The notes: a model not told the origin generated them from the sequence alone. A DNA stretch of 64,000 nt from Salinivibrio kushneri (GCF_005280275.1 NZ_CP040021.1:397001-461000); one strand, 5' to 3'; numbered from the stretch's first letter, positions 30,700 through 41,508 are shown. Made by a program: numbers and translations.

Positions 30700-31753
30700 A
30701 AAACGATTATTAGTGATGGCAGGGGGAACTGGTGGCCATGTTTTTCCAGGGCTCGCGGTCGCTAAGTATTTAGAAAATCAAGGCTGGGAGATCTGCTGGT
30801 TAGGGACGGCGGATCGCATGGAGGCCGATTTGGTGCCTAAATATGGTATCGAGATCGCATTTATTCGCGTTAAAGGCTTGATTGGATCGGGGCTGATGCG
30901 CAAGCTACGAGCCCCTTGGATGATTGTCAGTGCGATTTGGCAAGCGCGGCAAGTGATCAAGCGCTTTAAACCCGACGCTGTATTAGGCATGGGGGGCTAT
31001 GTCAGTGGCCCAGGTGGTATTGCCGCGTGGTTAAGTGGCGTGCCCGTGATCTTGCATGAACAAAATGCGGTGGCAGGCCTAACCAATCGCTGGCTGGCGA
31101 AAGTCGCCAAACAAGTGTTACAAGCGTTTCCAGGCGCATTCGATGGCAAGACAGTGGTCGGTAACCCTGTACGTCGAGATGTGTGTGATATCGCTGCCCC
31201 CGAGCAACGGTTTAGTGAGCGAGAAGGCGCCTTGCGCGTTTTAGTCATGGGAGGCAGTCAGGGCGCGCGGATCCTTAATCAAACGGTTCCAGAGGCGATT
31301 GCGCTCACCGAGCAAGCGGTCACGATTCGCCACCAAGCAGGCAAGCACAACGCTGAGCCGACACGCGATGCGTACCAACAAGCCGGTGTCAGTGACGTCG
31401 AAGTCAGTGAGTTTATTGATGATGTCGCCGAGGCTTATGCTTGGGCGGATGTGGTGATTTGCCGCAGCGGAGCATTGACGGTGTCTGAGCTGGCGGCGGC
31501 TGGCGTTGGGGCGATTTTCGTCCCCTTTATGCATGCCGATAGGCAACAAGCACTCAACGGTGATTACTTAGTCGCCCGCGGTGCGGCTTTAATGATTGAA
31601 CAGCCATCACTGACAGCGAGCACATTGGCTGAGACAATCAACCAGCTTGACCGCCCACGCTTGTTAGCGATGGCAAGGGCGGCTAGAGAGGCGGCCATCA
31701 TTGATGCAGATGCCCGTGTCGCGGACGTTATCGTCACGCACGCCAACAAATAG
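30692..31753 (+). CDS. murG: UDP-GlcNAc:lipid I N-acetylglucosaminyltransferase MurG
   Basis: MurG makes lipid II on the cytoplasmic face of the inner membrane. The 353 residues match E. coli (355). GT-B fold motifs: [15 protein letters not shown] near the N-terminus, [42 protein letters not shown] and [15 protein letters not shown]. The start overlaps the ftsW 3' end and murC follows after 10 bp. Confidence 0.97.
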   Translation: MSKKRLLVMAGGTGGHVFPGLAVAKYLENQGWEICWLGTADRMEADLVPKYGIEIAFIRVKGLIGSGLMRKLRAPWMIVSAIWQARQVIKRFKPDAVLGMGGYVSGPGGIAAWLSGVPVILHEQNAVAGLTNRWLAKVAKQVLQAFPGAFDGKTVVGNPVRRDVCDIAAPEQRFSEREGALRVLVMGGSQGARILNQTVPEAIALTEQAVTIRHQAGKHNAEPTRDAYQQAGVSDVEVSEFIDDVAEAYAWADVVICRSGALTVSELAAAGVGAIFVPFMHADRQQALNGDYLVARGAALMIEQPSLTASTLAETINQLDRPRLLAMARAAREAAIIDADARVADVIVTHANK

Positions 31754-31763
31754 AGAATAGAGA

Positions 31764-33221
31764 ATGGGTAAATTGGATAATCAGCAGCTGGAAAAAATTC
31801 GCACCATGATCCCGGAAATGCGCCGGGTTAAGCGGATCCACTTTGTGGGGATCGGCGGTGCAGGCATGTGTGGTATTGCTGAAGTGCTGATTAATGAAGG
31901 TTACCAAATAACCGGCTCGGATCTTGCACAGAATATCGTCACAGAGCGATTGGCATCCATGGGGGCGCAGATTTTTATCGGGCATCAAGCGAGCCATGTC
32001 GAACAAGCCAGTGTTGTGGTGGTGTCGACAGCCATTAAACAGGATAACCCGGAAGTGGAAGCGGCAAAGGCGGCGCGCATTCCTGTGGTGCGTCGGGCAG
32101 AAATGCTTGCCGAATTAATGCGCTATCGGCACGGCATTGCCGTTGCCGGTACCCACGGCAAAACCACGACGACCGCGATGGTCACACAAATTTTCTCTGA
32201 GGCAGGGTTAGATCCCACCTTCGTCAATGGGGGATTGGTAAAAAGTGCAGGCACCAATGCGCGGTTAGGCAGCAGTCGTTATTTGATTGCCGAAGCGGAT
32301 GAAAGTGATGCCTCTTTTTTACACCTGCAGCCAATGGTGGCGATTGTCACCAACATAGAAGCAGACCATATGGATACCTATGGTGGTAGCTTCGCAAAGT
32401 TGCAACAGACGTTTATCGACTTTCTCCATAATCTGCCGTTCTACGGGGTGGCGGTGGTGTGTATCGATGACCCGATCGTTCGTGAGCTGATCCCGTCGAT
32501 TGGACGCCAAGTGATCACCTACGGGTTCTCGCACGATGCCGATATATGTTTACATGATTACCAACAGCATGGGCAGTGTGGTGTATTTAAAGTGACACGC
32601 CCTCATCGGGAAACGCTAACCATACGTTTGAATACACCCGGCCAACATAATGCGCTCAACGCGGCAGCGGCGATTGCGGTTGCCACGGAAGATGGTGTCG
32701 ATGATGACGCAATCTTACGTGCCTTGGCCAATTTTGCTGGCACAGGGCGGCGTTTTGATCAACTCGGTGAGTTTGCCGTGGATGAGGGGACCGCCCTGCT
32801 GGTGGACGATTATGGACATCACCCCAGTGAAGTGGACGTCACCATTAAAGCGGCACGCGCAGGCTGGCAAGATCACCGTTTAGTGATGATTTTTCAGCCA
32901 CACCGTTACAGCCGCACGCGCGATCTTTATGATGACTTTGCCAATGTGTTGGAAAAAGTGGATGTGTTGCTGATGTTGGATGTGTATTCAGCGGGGGAAA
33001 CGCCGATTGCAGGGGCTGATGGTAGAAGTTTGTGTCGGAGCATTCGCGCGCGCGGTAAGCTAGATCCTATTTTTGTGCCTAATGCAGAGGCCTTACCTTC
33101 GGCATTGGCTAACGTGCTGCAACCTAATGACTTGGTTTTAACACAAGGCGCGGGTGATATTGGTAAAATAGCAAAAAATTTAGCGGCAAAGCAGCTAGAC
33201 AAGGCTAAAATGGCGCAATAA
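31764..33221 (+). CDS. murC: UDP-MurNAc:L-alanine ligase
   Basis: MurC adds the first amino acid, L-alanine, to UDP-MurNAc. The 485 residues match the family (491 in E. coli). The nucleotide fold is [18 protein letters not shown], the ATP loop [13 protein letters not shown] and the catalytic region [27 protein letters not shown] and [18 protein letters not shown] follow. It is the last of the mur block; after it the tight spacing breaks, with 217 bp to the ftsQ start. Confidence 0.97.
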   Translation: MGKLDNQQLEKIRTMIPEMRRVKRIHFVGIGGAGMCGIAEVLINEGYQITGSDLAQNIVTERLASMGAQIFIGHQASHVEQASVVVVSTAIKQDNPEVEAAKAARIPVVRRAEMLAELMRYRHGIAVAGTHGKTTTTAMVTQIFSEAGLDPTFVNGGLVKSAGTNARLGSSRYLIAEADESDASFLHLQPMVAIVTNIEADHMDTYGGSFAKLQQTFIDFLHNLPFYGVAVVCIDDPIVRELIPSIGRQVITYGFSHDADICLHDYQQHGQCGVFKVTRPHRETLTIRLNTPGQHNALNAAAAIAVATEDGVDDDAILRALANFAGTGRRFDQLGEFAVDEGTALLVDDYGHHPSEVDVTIKAARAGWQDHRLVMIFQPHRYSRTRDLYDDFANVLEKVDVLLMLDVYSAGETPIAGADGRSLCRSIRARGKLDPIFVPNAEALPSALANVLQPNDLVLTQGAGDIGKIAKNLAAKQLDKAKMAQ

Positions 33222-33350
33222 AACGTCGCTGACGAGATAAAAAGAGCGGTCAATATCGGTGGTTACCAGAATAAACATCGGTTTTTATCGTCTTTGTGGG
33301 AAAATGGCGCGCAATCGATCTCAACTTAGTGATGAAAGTGCACGTCTAGG

Positions 33351-33380
33351 TTGGAGAGCGTCACGCGGGATCGCTATAAT
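33351..33380 (+). promoter_or_regulatory. Candidate internal promoter for ftsQAZ
   Basis: A perfect -10 box TATAAT (33375-33380) lies 18 bp after TTGGAG (33351-33356), in the gap between murC and ftsQ. Transcription would begin near 33387, about 50 bp ahead of the ftsQ ATG. In E. coli ftsQAZ also has extra promoters, although there they lie within ddlB and ftsQ. Confidence 0.55.
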
Positions 33381-33438
33381 CAGTCGGTTTTTTCGCAGTG
33401 AGTGTCAAGTCATATCGACACAAGGCGATAAGATAGGT

Positions 33439-34215
33439 ATGAGCATGGTCAATGCCCTGACACGCGTACAAACAGTGATAAAACTGGATCGGCAAACAGG
33501 CGCATCACTCGCATTCCTGGTTGGGGTGATCACTCTGATGTTGCTGGGGGCGATACGTGTGATTGATTGGATGAGTGATGAGCAGCAGCTCCCCTTATCG
33601 CAGCTGGTGATGGAAGGTGACCAGACACATGTGACCGCGGCACAAGTGCGCAAAGCGGTGTTATCAGGCGGCGAGCTAAAAAGCTTTATGCTGCAGGATG
33701 TGAATCGCATCCAAGCGAACATTGAGGCGCTCCCGTGGGTGAAACAGGTCGCGGTAAGAAAGCAGTGGCCCGATACCTTAAAGGTACATATCACCGAATA
33801 CCGGGCGAGCGCGATTTGGAATGGGCAAAAATTGCTAACGCCAGACGGGGCGGTGTTCAATGGTGCCCCGCAAGATGTCGCTGATAAAAAGCTGGTGTCG
33901 CTACACGGTAATACCGGCACGTCGGCAGAAGTATTGCACACGAGTCGAGAGCTCGAACGTCAATTACAGCGAATTGGCTTATCGATTCAGGCGTTATCAC
34001 TCAACATGCGGCGCTCATGGCGTATTGTGACACGAGATGGCGTACGGATTGAGTTAGGGCGAAAGGCGCGACAAGAAAGGCTAGCGCGACTGGTCCATTT
34101 ATATCCGCGGATAAAGGCACAAAATAAAGCCATTGCGTATGTCGATTTACGTTATGACACCGGGGCAGCGGTAGGCTGGAAAACAGAGGCAGACGACGCG
34201 AATCGCCAAAATTAA
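33439..34215 (+). CDS. ftsQ: Cell division protein FtsQ
   Basis: FtsQ is the bitopic scaffold of the FtsQLB divisome complex. From ATG 33439 (MSMVNALTRVQ) the protein has 258 residues. It has a short cytoplasmic tail, one membrane helix (about 23-45), a POTRA domain opening with MEGDQTHVTAAQVRKAV, and the beta domain ending DLRYDTGAAVGWK. The reading frame is open back to 33259, but that extension contains the TATAAT promoter-like site and would put about 90 residues before the helix. An ATG two codons later is equally possible. ftsA begins 11 bp downstream. Confidence 0.92.
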   Translation: MSMVNALTRVQTVIKLDRQTGASLAFLVGVITLMLLGAIRVIDWMSDEQQLPLSQLVMEGDQTHVTAAQVRKAVLSGGELKSFMLQDVNRIQANIEALPWVKQVAVRKQWPDTLKVHITEYRASAIWNGQKLLTPDGAVFNGAPQDVADKKLVSLHGNTGTSAEVLHTSRELERQLQRIGLSIQALSLNMRRSWRIVTRDGVRIELGRKARQERLARLVHLYPRIKAQNKAIAYVDLRYDTGAAVGWKTEADDANRQN

Positions 34216-34226
34216 GAGATGGTTGA

Positions 34227-35483
34227 ATGAATAAAACGACAGACAAGTCACTGATAGTTGGGCTCGATATAGGGACGTCCAAAGTGTCTACCTTGGTCAG
34301 TGAAGTGCTGCCAGATGGCACCATCAATGTGCTGGGGGTGGGCAGTAGTCCCTCTCGCGGAATGGATAAAGGTGGCGTTAACGACTTAGAGTCTGTGGTT
34401 AAATCTGTTCAGCGTGCGGTGAATGAAGCCGAGATGATGGCAGATTGCCAAATCAGCTCTGTCTATCTTTCTTTGTCAGGGAAGCATATTCACTGCCAAA
34501 CTGAGAGAGGGATGGGGACAATATCGGATGAAGATGTTACCCAAGACGACATAGACAATGTGATTCACACTGCGAAGTCGGTCAAAATCAGTGATGAGCA
34601 GCGCGTGCTGCATGTGATCCCACAAGAATACAAAATTGATTATCAAGAAGGGATCAAAAACCCGCTCGGTTTATCCGGGGTGAGGATGGAAGCAAGTGTG
34701 CACCTCATCACATGTCACAATGACACCGCAAAAAATATTGAGAAAGCAGTCGAACGTTGTGGTCTTAGCGTTGATCAACTGATTTTCTCCGGGCTTTCAG
34801 CAAGCCATGCCGTGATCACACCGGATGAGCGAGAATTGGGTGTCTGTGTCGTCGATATCGGCGGCGGCACTATGGATCTGGCTGTGTGGACAGGCGGTGC
34901 CCTCCGCCATGCCGAGGTGATCCCGTATGCGGGCAATGTGATTACCAGTGATATTGCCTATGCCTTTGGCACACCACTGGCTGATGCAGAAGACATTAAA
35001 GTGAAATATGGCTGTGCATTGAGTGAGCTGGTGAACAAGGACGCCAAAGTGAATGTCCCAAGTGTGGGAGGACGCCCATCAAGGACATTGCAGCGACAAA
35101 CCTTGTCAGAGGTGATTGAGCCGCGTTGCTCAGAGCTTTTAGGACTGGTGAACCAAAAACTGGTCGCTATCCAAGAAAAGCTGCGTAGCGATGGTGTTAA
35201 ACATCAAATGGCAGCGGGAATTGTGCTCACCGGGGGCGCATCACAAATGCACGGCTTGGTAGAATGCGCAGAACGCGTCTTCCAAAACCAAGTGAGAGTG
35301 GGACAACCGGTGAATGTCACCGGATTGACCGACTATGTGCAAGCACCTTGTTATGCAACCGCGGTTGGGCTTTTACACTACGGTAAAGAAAGCTTGCTGA
35401 CAGAAACGAGTGAACCAGAACAAAAGCGGGCTGTGGCTAGCTGGATAAACAAGCTGAGTAGCTGGTTTAAGAAAGAATTTTAA
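34227..35483 (+). CDS. ftsA: Cell division protein FtsA
   Basis: FtsA is the actin-like ATPase that anchors FtsZ to the membrane and recruits later divisome proteins. The 418 residues match E. coli (420). ATP-binding motifs are IVGLDIGTSKVSTLVSE, VVDIGGGTMDLAVW and GIVLTGGASQMHGL; a SHS2-type 1C domain lies between them. The C-terminal amphipathic helix SWINKLSSWFKKEF is the membrane-targeting sequence. It lies 33 bp ahead of ftsZ. Confidence 0.97.
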   Translation: MNKTTDKSLIVGLDIGTSKVSTLVSEVLPDGTINVLGVGSSPSRGMDKGGVNDLESVVKSVQRAVNEAEMMADCQISSVYLSLSGKHIHCQTERGMGTISDEDVTQDDIDNVIHTAKSVKISDEQRVLHVIPQEYKIDYQEGIKNPLGLSGVRMEASVHLITCHNDTAKNIEKAVERCGLSVDQLIFSGLSASHAVITPDERELGVCVVDIGGGTMDLAVWTGGALRHAEVIPYAGNVITSDIAYAFGTPLADAEDIKVKYGCALSELVNKDAKVNVPSVGGRPSRTLQRQTLSEVIEPRCSELLGLVNQKLVAIQEKLRSDGVKHQMAAGIVLTGGASQMHGLVECAERVFQNQVRVGQPVNVTGLTDYVQAPCYATAVGLLHYGKESLLTETSEPEQKRAVASWINKLSSWFKKEF

Positions 35484-35516
35484 CCCTGATGCGAACAGGA
35501 AGGACGGAGAGAACTC

Positions 35517-36692
35517 ATGTTTGAACCGATGATGGAAATGTCTGACGATGCGGTGATTAAGGTCGTCGGCATTGGCGGTGGCGGTGGTAACGCCGTTGAA
35601 CATATGGTGCGTGAGTCAATCGAAGGGGTTGACTTCATTAGCATTAACACGGATGCCCAAGCACTGCGTAAAAGCAGCGTAGGCACGGTTATTCAAATTG
35701 GTGGTGATATCACTAAAGGCCTAGGCGCGGGGGCAAACCCACAAGTAGGTCGAGATTCTGCCCTTGAAGATCGCGATGCGATTAAAGCTGAGCTCGAAGG
35801 TGCCGATATGGTATTTATCGCAGCCGGAATGGGCGGTGGTACAGGAACCGGCGGAGCCCCCATTATCGCGGAAATCGCGAAAGAAATGGGAATCCTGACC
35901 GTTGCTGTGGTCACTAAACCATTCAGCTTTGAGGGTAAAAAGCGACTCGCGTTTGCAGAGCAAGGTATCGAAGAGCTGTCAAAACATGTTGACTCGCTGA
36001 TTACGATCCCGAACGAAAAACTGCTTAAAGTGCTAGGTCGTGGGATTACATTGCTCGATGCCTTTGCCAAAGCAAACGACGTGCTACGCAACGCCGTGCA
36101 AGGGATCGCCGAGTTAATCACGCGCCCAGGTCACATCAACGTCGACTTTGCGGATGTCCGCACTGTGATGTCAGAGATGGGACACGCGATGATGGGCAGC
36201 GGCGTGGCAACCGGCGAAGATCGCGCGGAAGAGGCAGCAGAAATGGCCATTTCTAGCCCGCTTCTTGAGGACATCGACTTAGCTGGTGCGCGTGGTGTGT
36301 TGGTGAATATTACCGCAGGCTTTGATATGCGTCTTGATGAGTTTGAGACCGTGGGTAACACCGTCAAAGCGTTTGCATCAGACAATGCGACTGTGGTGAT
36401 CGGGACATCGATGGACCCAGAAATGAGCGACGAGCTGCGTGTGACTGTGGTGGCCACCGGAATTGGTAATGAGCGTAAGCCAGATATCACCTTGGTGACC
36501 AACTCACAGTCTGGGCAAGCACAGGCAGAGCCGAAAAAGGCACAGCCTTTGCAAGAGAAACCTCAGGCGGCAAGTGCAAACCCTGCGGCGAAAGAGCAGC
36601 CTGCTGCATCGTCTTCGAATGCAGCACCAAAATCGCAGACCGAGCATGATTATCTCGATATTCCTGCGTTTTTGCGTAAACAAGCTGACTAA
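35517..36692 (+). CDS. ftsZ: Cell division GTPase FtsZ
   Basis: FtsZ is the tubulin-like GTPase that builds the division ring. At 391 residues it is slightly longer than E. coli FtsZ (383), with a Gln/Ala/Pro/Lys-rich linker at about 320-375. Motifs: [15 protein letters not shown], the tubulin signature [18 protein letters not shown], and the T7-loop segment. The conserved C-terminal peptide [14 protein letters not shown], which binds FtsA, ZipA and ZapD, is intact. GGAAGGACGGAGAG lies upstream of the ATG as the ribosome binding region. Confidence 0.98.
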   Translation: MFEPMMEMSDDAVIKVVGIGGGGGNAVEHMVRESIEGVDFISINTDAQALRKSSVGTVIQIGGDITKGLGAGANPQVGRDSALEDRDAIKAELEGADMVFIAAGMGGGTGTGGAPIIAEIAKEMGILTVAVVTKPFSFEGKKRLAFAEQGIEELSKHVDSLITIPNEKLLKVLGRGITLLDAFAKANDVLRNAVQGIAELITRPGHINVDFADVRTVMSEMGHAMMGSGVATGEDRAEEAAEMAISSPLLEDIDLAGARGVLVNITAGFDMRLDEFETVGNTVKAFASDNATVVIGTSMDPEMSDELRVTVVATGIGNERKPDITLVTNSQSGQAQAEPKKAQPLQEKPQAASANPAAKEQPAASSSNAAPKSQTEHDYLDIPAFLRKQAD

Positions 36693-36809
36693 TCGCAATT
36701 GCTTGGTTTGTAGCCAGTGATGTGCTACCATCACGCTCCCCTTGTCTAAGGTGACAGGGTAATGAGTGACGCAGAGCACACTTTTTTGAGAAAAAGTTGA
36801 GATAAGCCG

Positions 36810-37727
36810 ATGATTAGACAGCGAACATTGAAAAGTATGGTCCAAACGACTGGTGTGGGTCTCCACTCCGGGCGTAAGGTTACGCTTACTCTGCGTCCGG
36901 CTCCTGCCAATACCGGTGTGATTTACCGTCGCACAGACATGGAGCCACCGGTAGATTTTCCGGCTAACCCTGAGGATGTGCGCGACACCATGTTGTGCAC
37001 CGCCTTAGTCAATGACGCGGGTGTTCGCATCTCAACCGTTGAGCATCTCAGTGCAGCGATTGCAGGCATGGGGATCGATAACATTATTATCGAAGTGGAC
37101 GCGCCAGAAATTCCAATTATGGATGGCAGTTCAAGCCCGTTCATCTTTTTGCTGCAGTCTGCGGGTATCGACGTCCAAAACACGCCAAAACGGTTCATTC
37201 GCATTAAAAAGCCTGTTCGCATTGAAGACGATGACAAATGGGCGGAGTTGCTGCCATACAACGGCTTCCGCCTTGATTTTGCTATCGAATTCGACCACCC
37301 TGCGATTGAATCTGAGCAACAAAACCTGGTGCTAGATTTTTCAAGCCAGTCTTTTATTAAAGACTTGAGCCGTGCTCGTACTTTCGGTTTTATGCGTGAC
37401 ATCGAGTACCTGCAGTCACAAAATTTGTGTCTGGGCGGTAGCTTTGACTGTGCCATCGTGCTGGACGATTATCGTATCTTGAATGAAGAAGGCCTGCGCT
37501 TTGACAACGAACTGGTCAAGCATAAGGTGTTGGACGCTATCGGTGACCTTTACATGTGTGGCCACAGTATCCTCGGTGAGATGCGCGCGTACAAATCGGG
37601 CCATGCACTGAACAACAAACTGTTGCGCGCGGTCTTGGCCGATCAAGAAGCGTGGGAGTGGGTGACGTTTGAAGAAACAGAGACTTCTCCAGTGGCATTT
37701 GCCGAACCGGGGATGGTCTTGGCCTAA
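36810..37727 (+). CDS. lpxC: UDP-3-O-acyl-N-acetylglucosamine deacetylase
   Basis: LpxC carries out the committed step of lipid A synthesis. The 305 residues equal E. coli LpxC. The zinc ligands keep the E. coli numbering: H79 in [11 protein letters not shown]238 and D242 in [10 protein letters not shown]. The second half has the conserved [13 protein letters not shown]. In E. coli the protein is degraded by FtsH through its C-terminal tail; here the tail reads [10 protein letters not shown] strong terminator lies about 95 bp downstream, closing the dcw transcript. Confidence 0.98.
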   Translation: MIRQRTLKSMVQTTGVGLHSGRKVTLTLRPAPANTGVIYRRTDMEPPVDFPANPEDVRDTMLCTALVNDAGVRISTVEHLSAAIAGMGIDNIIIEVDAPEIPIMDGSSSPFIFLLQSAGIDVQNTPKRFIRIKKPVRIEDDDKWAELLPYNGFRLDFAIEFDHPAIESEQQNLVLDFSSQSFIKDLSRARTFGFMRDIEYLQSQNLCLGGSFDCAIVLDDYRILNEEGLRFDNELVKHKVLDAIGDLYMCGHSILGEMRAYKSGHALNNKLLRAVLADQEAWEWVTFEETETSPVAFAEPGMVLA

Positions 37728-37821
37728 GCCCTGTCTGATACGGTAGGCGGTTGCACGGTAACAGCGCAATGCACCACACTAAGGCAGAATAAACCGCTAA
37801 TACCCAGAGATTGATAGATAG

Positions 37822-37849
37822 AAAGCCAGAGCTCACTCTGGCTTTTTTT
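37822..37849 (+). terminator. lpxC terminator overlapping the dciA 3' end
   Basis: AAAGCCAGAG (37822-37831), loop CTCA and CTCTGGCTTT (37836-37845) are followed by more T residues to 37849. The dciA stop codon (37833-37835) lies in the loop, so the right arm and T run also encode the last DciA residues on the other strand. Confidence 0.85.
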
Positions 37850-38291
37850 GATCCTCGGCGAGTTTAGCCAACGCCTCGAACCGTGCTTTTAGCTTAGGCG
37901 AAGCGCCTTCACCCAGCGCACGCAGTAACTCACCCGAGGCTTGGCTAAGGTGGCGGGGCGGCGCTGCCTCTTTGTCTTCTCGGTCGGCAGCGGCGAGTGC
38001 CGGGTTAATCTTCACTTCAATGGTGGTAAGGCTGGCCAAGCCTTTGTTACGCAATACCGACAATAAATGCTGTCGCTCGTAGTTCAGTCGCATCGCCCAG
38101 GCGGCGCTGCCTGCTTCTACCACCAATACGCCATCACGATAATTGGCGACGCGGCAAGCTTTTGATGTCTCACCGGGTAACAAGGCTAAGATCAGCTTGT
38201 TTAGCTTGGCGAGCTCAACTGCTCGCTGAGCAATATTATTGGGGTCGCTCTCCAACAGATGGAGGGTAGAGCGGGGACGGTGGTCTCTCAT
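37833..38291 (-). CDS. dciA: DciA-type helicase-loading protein (DUF721)
   Basis: DciA replaces DnaC-type loaders in most bacteria, including vibrios, by recruiting the replicative helicase DnaB. The protein of 152 residues has the KH-like DUF721 domain (about 15-100; CRVANYRDGVLVVEAGSAAW, then AMRLNYERQHLLSVLR) and a helical, Lys-rich tail. ATG 38291 (MRDHRPRSTLH) is chosen because, as I recall, vibrio DciA proteins begin with MRDHRP. A GTG 51 bases upstream would add 17 residues. It is convergent with lpxC and divergent from secA, the vibrio arrangement where E. coli has secM on the secA strand. Confidence 0.88.
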   Translation of the reverse strand: MRDHRPRSTLHLLESDPNNIAQRAVELAKLNKLILALLPGETSKACRVANYRDGVLVVEAGSAAWAMRLNYERQHLLSVLRNKGLASLTTIEVKINPALAAADREDKEAAPPRHLSQASGELLRALGEGASPKLKARFEALAKLAEDQKKPE

Positions 38292-38425
38292 CGCGCAATA
38301 ACTGCCTTTTTTGTCATCAATTCGGCGCCTGAACGGGCGCACAGCGTCTAATTTTCGCTAATTGATCCCTTGAGTATTGGATTTGTCATAGGATGTGAAA
38401 GTAATTTACCTTATCATAGATGCTC

Positions 38426-38475
38426 CACCTCGGCATGTAGCCTACCGCGTTGATATACCGGTATGTCCTGAGGTG
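38426..38475 (+). promoter_or_regulatory. Leader hairpin that could mask a ribosome binding site
   Basis: CACCTCGG (38426-38433) can pair with CTGAGGTG (38468-38475), seven Watson-Crick pairs plus one G-T pair. The loop contains the palindrome ATACCGGTAT. The 3' arm contains GAGGTG, the likely ribosome binding site of the ORF at 38487. Such a fold could control its translation; this is a paper prediction only. Confidence 0.35.
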
Positions 38476-38486
38476 ATCACCAGAGA

Positions 38487-38639
38487 GTGAAAAAACCATT
38501 CACAGGTAAGTGTCGCATGGGTAAGGCAATGGTGGCGTATTTTTTCCGTGCCATCTACCACATTTACATTCAGTCACGTGGAAATCGTTGTGAAGTGGCG
38601 TCATCGCCCTTGAATTCTGTCCGATTTGGCTCCACTTAA
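38487..38639 (+). CDS. Candidate 50-codon leader ORF upstream of secA
   Basis: A GTG-started frame with GAGGTG 12 bases upstream encodes VKKPFTGKCRMGKAMVAYFF and on to a TAA at 38637. The product is basic at the N-terminus with an aromatic, partly hydrophobic middle (MVAYFFRAIYHIYIQ) that could act as a weak export signal. In E. coli the secA gene is controlled by the upstream export-sensing peptide SecM. This ORF has the right place and size for a sensor, but no SecM-like arrest sequence; it ends SVRFGST. It may equally be a chance frame. Confidence 0.3.
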   Translation: MKKPFTGKCRMGKAMVAYFFRAIYHIYIQSRGNRCEVASSPLNSVRFGST

Positions 38640-38775
38640 GGTAGATGCGTTTTGGCATCTTGTGTTGAATCGATGAGCTTAAGCCAACCCGCGTTTGAAC
38701 TGAAACACGCCAGCATAGAGGCAGTGTAGCGGCCGCCCATGTGGGAAAACCATTAAAAAGAGTACCGGCAACGCC

Positions 38776-41508
38776 ATGTTATCGAAAGTCCTGACTAAAG
38801 TTATCGGAAGCCGTAATGACCGCACCTTGCGTCGGCTGAGAAAAGTTGTTGATGAAATCAACAAACTCGAACCCCAATTTGAAGCATTGAATGATGATGC
38901 GCTGAAAGCGAAAACCGTTGAATTCCGCGAGCGCCTTGATCAAGGTGCCGAGCTTGATGATCTCCTTCCTGAAGCCTTTGCCACTGTACGAGAAGCCTCT
39001 AAGCGTGTATTTGGCCTACGCCACTTTGACGTGCAAATGGTCGGTGGTATCGTGCTCCACAACGGTCAGATTGCGGAAATGCGCACCGGTGAAGGTAAAA
39101 CCCTGACCGCGACGCTACCTTCTTATTTGAACGCCTTGACTGGAAAGGCGGTTCACATCGTGACGGTGAATGATTATTTGGCGGAACGTGATGCCGAAAC
39201 CAACCGTCCGTTGTTTGAGTTTTTAGGAATGACGGTGGGCGTCAATGTCCCCAACATGCCGCCGGAGGCGAAAAAAGCCGCTTACGCGTGTGATGTACTT
39301 TACGGTACCAACAATGAGTTCGGCTTTGACTATTTGCGTGACAACATGGCGTTTCGCGCAGAAGATCGTGTGCAACGCGATCGCTATTTTTCGATTGTCG
39401 ATGAGGTTGACTCGATCCTCATTGATGAGGCACGTACGCCACTGATTATTTCTGGGCCAGCGGAAGACAGCTCTGAGATGTATCAGCGTATCAATGCCTT
39501 GATCCCAAGCTTGAAACAGCAAGAGCAAGAAGATACCGAAGACTATCAAGGTGATGGCCACTTCACGGTTGATGAAAAAGCCAAGCAAGTGTACATGACC
39601 GAAAATGGTCAAGAATTCGTTGAAGACTTGCTCAAGAAAAACGGCTTGATGGAAGACGGCGATACCTTGTACTCACCGGCGAATATCAGCCTGATCCATC
39701 ATATTAATGCCGCATTACGCGCCCACGTCTTGTTTGAGCGCGACGTTGACTACATTGTCAAAGACGATGAAGTGATCATCGTGGACGAGCACACCGGACG
39801 CACCATGCCGGGACGTCGTTGGTCGGAAGGTTTACACCAGGCGGTGGAAGCCAAAGAAGGGGTGAAAATTCAAAACGAGAACCAAACGCTGGCCTCGATC
39901 ACCTTCCAAAACTTCTTCCGTTTGTATGACAAGCTCTCAGGCATGACCGGGACCGCGGACACCGAGGCGTTTGAGTTTCAGTCTATCTATGGCCTAGACA
40001 CCGTGGTTATCCCGACTAACCGGCCAATGGTGCGTAAAGATCACGCCGATCAGGTCTATATGACCGAAAAAGAAAAGTTTGCCGCGATTGCTGAAGACAT
40101 CAAAACGCGCGCCGAAGCCGGCCAACCGGTATTGGTCGGAACGGTATCGATTGAAAAATCTGAATTACTGTCCAATGCACTGCAAAAAGACGGCATCAAG
40201 CACCAGGTGCTTAACGCTAAATTCCACGCCCATGAAGCGGATATTGTTGAGCAAGCCGGTTACCCAGGCACGGTGACAATCGCCACCAATATGGCCGGTC
40301 GCGGTACTGACATTGTGCTGGGTGGCAGCTGGAAACAAGTGCTGGGTGATGTCGAAGACCCGACGGAAGCGCAAGTAGAAGCGGCAAAAGAAAAATGGCA
40401 GCAGCTTCATGACCAGGTCGTTGAAGCGGGTGGTCTGCATATCATTGGTACTGAGCGTCATGAATCCCGTCGTATTGATAACCAGCTACGGGGTCGTGCT
40501 GGTCGTCAAGGTGATCCAGGTTCAACCCGCTTCTATTTGTCGATGGAAGATTCTTTGATGCGGATCTTCGCCTCAGAAAAAGTCTCTAACATGATGAAAC
40601 GATTAGGGATGGCGGAAGGCGAAGCCATTGAGCACCCTTGGGTCAACAAAGCCATTGAAAACGCGCAGCGCAAAGTGGAAGGGCGTAACTTTGACATTCG
40701 TAAGCAACTGCTTGAATTTGATGATGTTGCCAACGATCAGCGTAAAGTGGTGTACGAGCTACGTGATGCGCTCCTAGTTTCTGAAGATATCAGCGAAATG
40801 ATCGAGCACAACCGCGAGGATGTGGTTAATAACATTGTTAACCAATACATTCCGCCTCAGTCGCTGGAAGAAATGTGGGATGTGCCAGGTCTGGAAAAAC
40901 GGCTTAAAGCGGACTTTGATCTCGAATTACCGATTCAGCAATGGCTGGATGAGGACGACAAGCTGTATGAAGAGTTACTGCGCGAGCGCATTCTGACGGC
41001 CTTGATCGAGGTTTATAAAGGCAAAGAAGAGGCGGTAGGGGCAGAAACCCTGCGTAACTTTGAAAAAGCGGTGATGCTGCAAACCTTGGATACGCTTTGG
41101 AAAGAGCACCTCGCGGCGATGGATCATCTCCGTCAAGGTATTCACTTACGTGGCTACGCACAAAAGAACCCAAAACAAGAGTACAAGCGCGAATCGTTTG
41201 AGCTGTTTGAGGGCATGCTAGAAGCGCTGAAAACCGATGTGGTGACAACACTCAGCCGTGTCCGCGTGCAACAGCCGGATGACGTTGAGCGTATGGAAGC
41301 TGAGCGCAAAGCCCGTGCTGAGCAGGCCGCGCAAAAGCAGCAAGTTAACCATGCGCAAGCTGATAATCAGTTTGACGATAGCGACAGCGCCGAACAGAGT
41401 GGTAGCGGCAACGAGACCGTGGTGCGCGATGGACGTAAAGTCGGCCGTAATGAGCCTTGTCCTTGTGGATCAGGGAAGAAATTTAAGCAATGTCACGGTA
41501 GAATCTAA
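38776..41508 (+). CDS. secA: Preprotein translocase motor ATPase SecA
   Basis: SecA drives unfolded preproteins through SecYEG. The 910 residues fit the family (901 in E. coli). Walker A is [13 protein letters not shown] with K108 as in E. coli, and Walker B is the DEAD-like [29 protein letters not shown] and [17 protein letters not shown] belong to the second helicase domain. The C-terminal zinc tail, [13 protein letters not shown], that binds SecB and lipids is complete after a variable acidic linker. The 5' leader is long; a terminator follows. Confidence 0.98.
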   Translation: MLSKVLTKVIGSRNDRTLRRLRKVVDEINKLEPQFEALNDDALKAKTVEFRERLDQGAELDDLLPEAFATVREASKRVFGLRHFDVQMVGGIVLHNGQIAEMRTGEGKTLTATLPSYLNALTGKAVHIVTVNDYLAERDAETNRPLFEFLGMTVGVNVPNMPPEAKKAAYACDVLYGTNNEFGFDYLRDNMAFRAEDRVQRDRYFSIVDEVDSILIDEARTPLIISGPAEDSSEMYQRINALIPSLKQQEQEDTEDYQGDGHFTVDEKAKQVYMTENGQEFVEDLLKKNGLMEDGDTLYSPANISLIHHINAALRAHVLFERDVDYIVKDDEVIIVDEHTGRTMPGRRWSEGLHQAVEAKEGVKIQNENQTLASITFQNFFRLYDKLSGMTGTADTEAFEFQSIYGLDTVVIPTNRPMVRKDHADQVYMTEKEKFAAIAEDIKTRAEAGQPVLVGTVSIEKSELLSNALQKDGIKHQVLNAKFHAHEADIVEQAGYPGTVTIATNMAGRGTDIVLGGSWKQVLGDVEDPTEAQVEAAKEKWQQLHDQVVEAGGLHIIGTERHESRRIDNQLRGRAGRQGDPGSTRFYLSMEDSLMRIFASEKVSNMMKRLGMAEGEAIEHPWVNKAIENAQRKVEGRNFDIRKQLLEFDDVANDQRKVVYELRDALLVSEDISEMIEHNREDVVNNIVNQYIPPQSLEEMWDVPGLEKRLKADFDLELPIQQWLDEDDKLYEELLRERILTALIEVYKGKEEAVGAETLRNFEKAVMLQTLDTLWKEHLAAMDHLRQGIHLRGYAQKNPKQEYKRESFELFEGMLEALKTDVVTTLSRVRVQQPDDVERMEAERKARAEQAAQKQQVNHAQADNQFDDSDSAEQSGSGNETVVRDGRKVGRNEPCPCGSGKKFKQCHGRI

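Larger units (their letters stand above)
38292..38775. other. Long dciA/secA intergenic region
   Basis: 484 bp between divergent dciA and secA. It holds a perfect palindrome ATACCGGTAT (38455-38464), a hairpin enclosing it, a candidate 50-codon ORF (38487-38639) and a small stem AGATGC/GCATCT (38643-38660). An 18-codon frame beginning ATG 38673 follows. No SecM-type arrest motif (FxxxxWIxxxxGIRAGP) was found in any plus-strand frame. Confidence 0.5.

Noticed and set aside
33259-33438. N-terminal extension of FtsQ from GTG 33259
   Set aside because: It would put about 90 residues ahead of the membrane helix and crosses a TATAAT promoter-like site; ATG 33439 gives the normal protein.
32760-33440. 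Search for ddlB between murC and ftsQ
   Set aside because: No ATP-grasp frame is present; lack of ddlB here is, as I recall, normal for vibrios, so it is not a novelty.
38640-38775. 18-codon frame [18 protein letters not shown] before secA as a second leader peptide
   Set aside because: There is no ribosome binding site, it is very short and shows no arrest-like motif.
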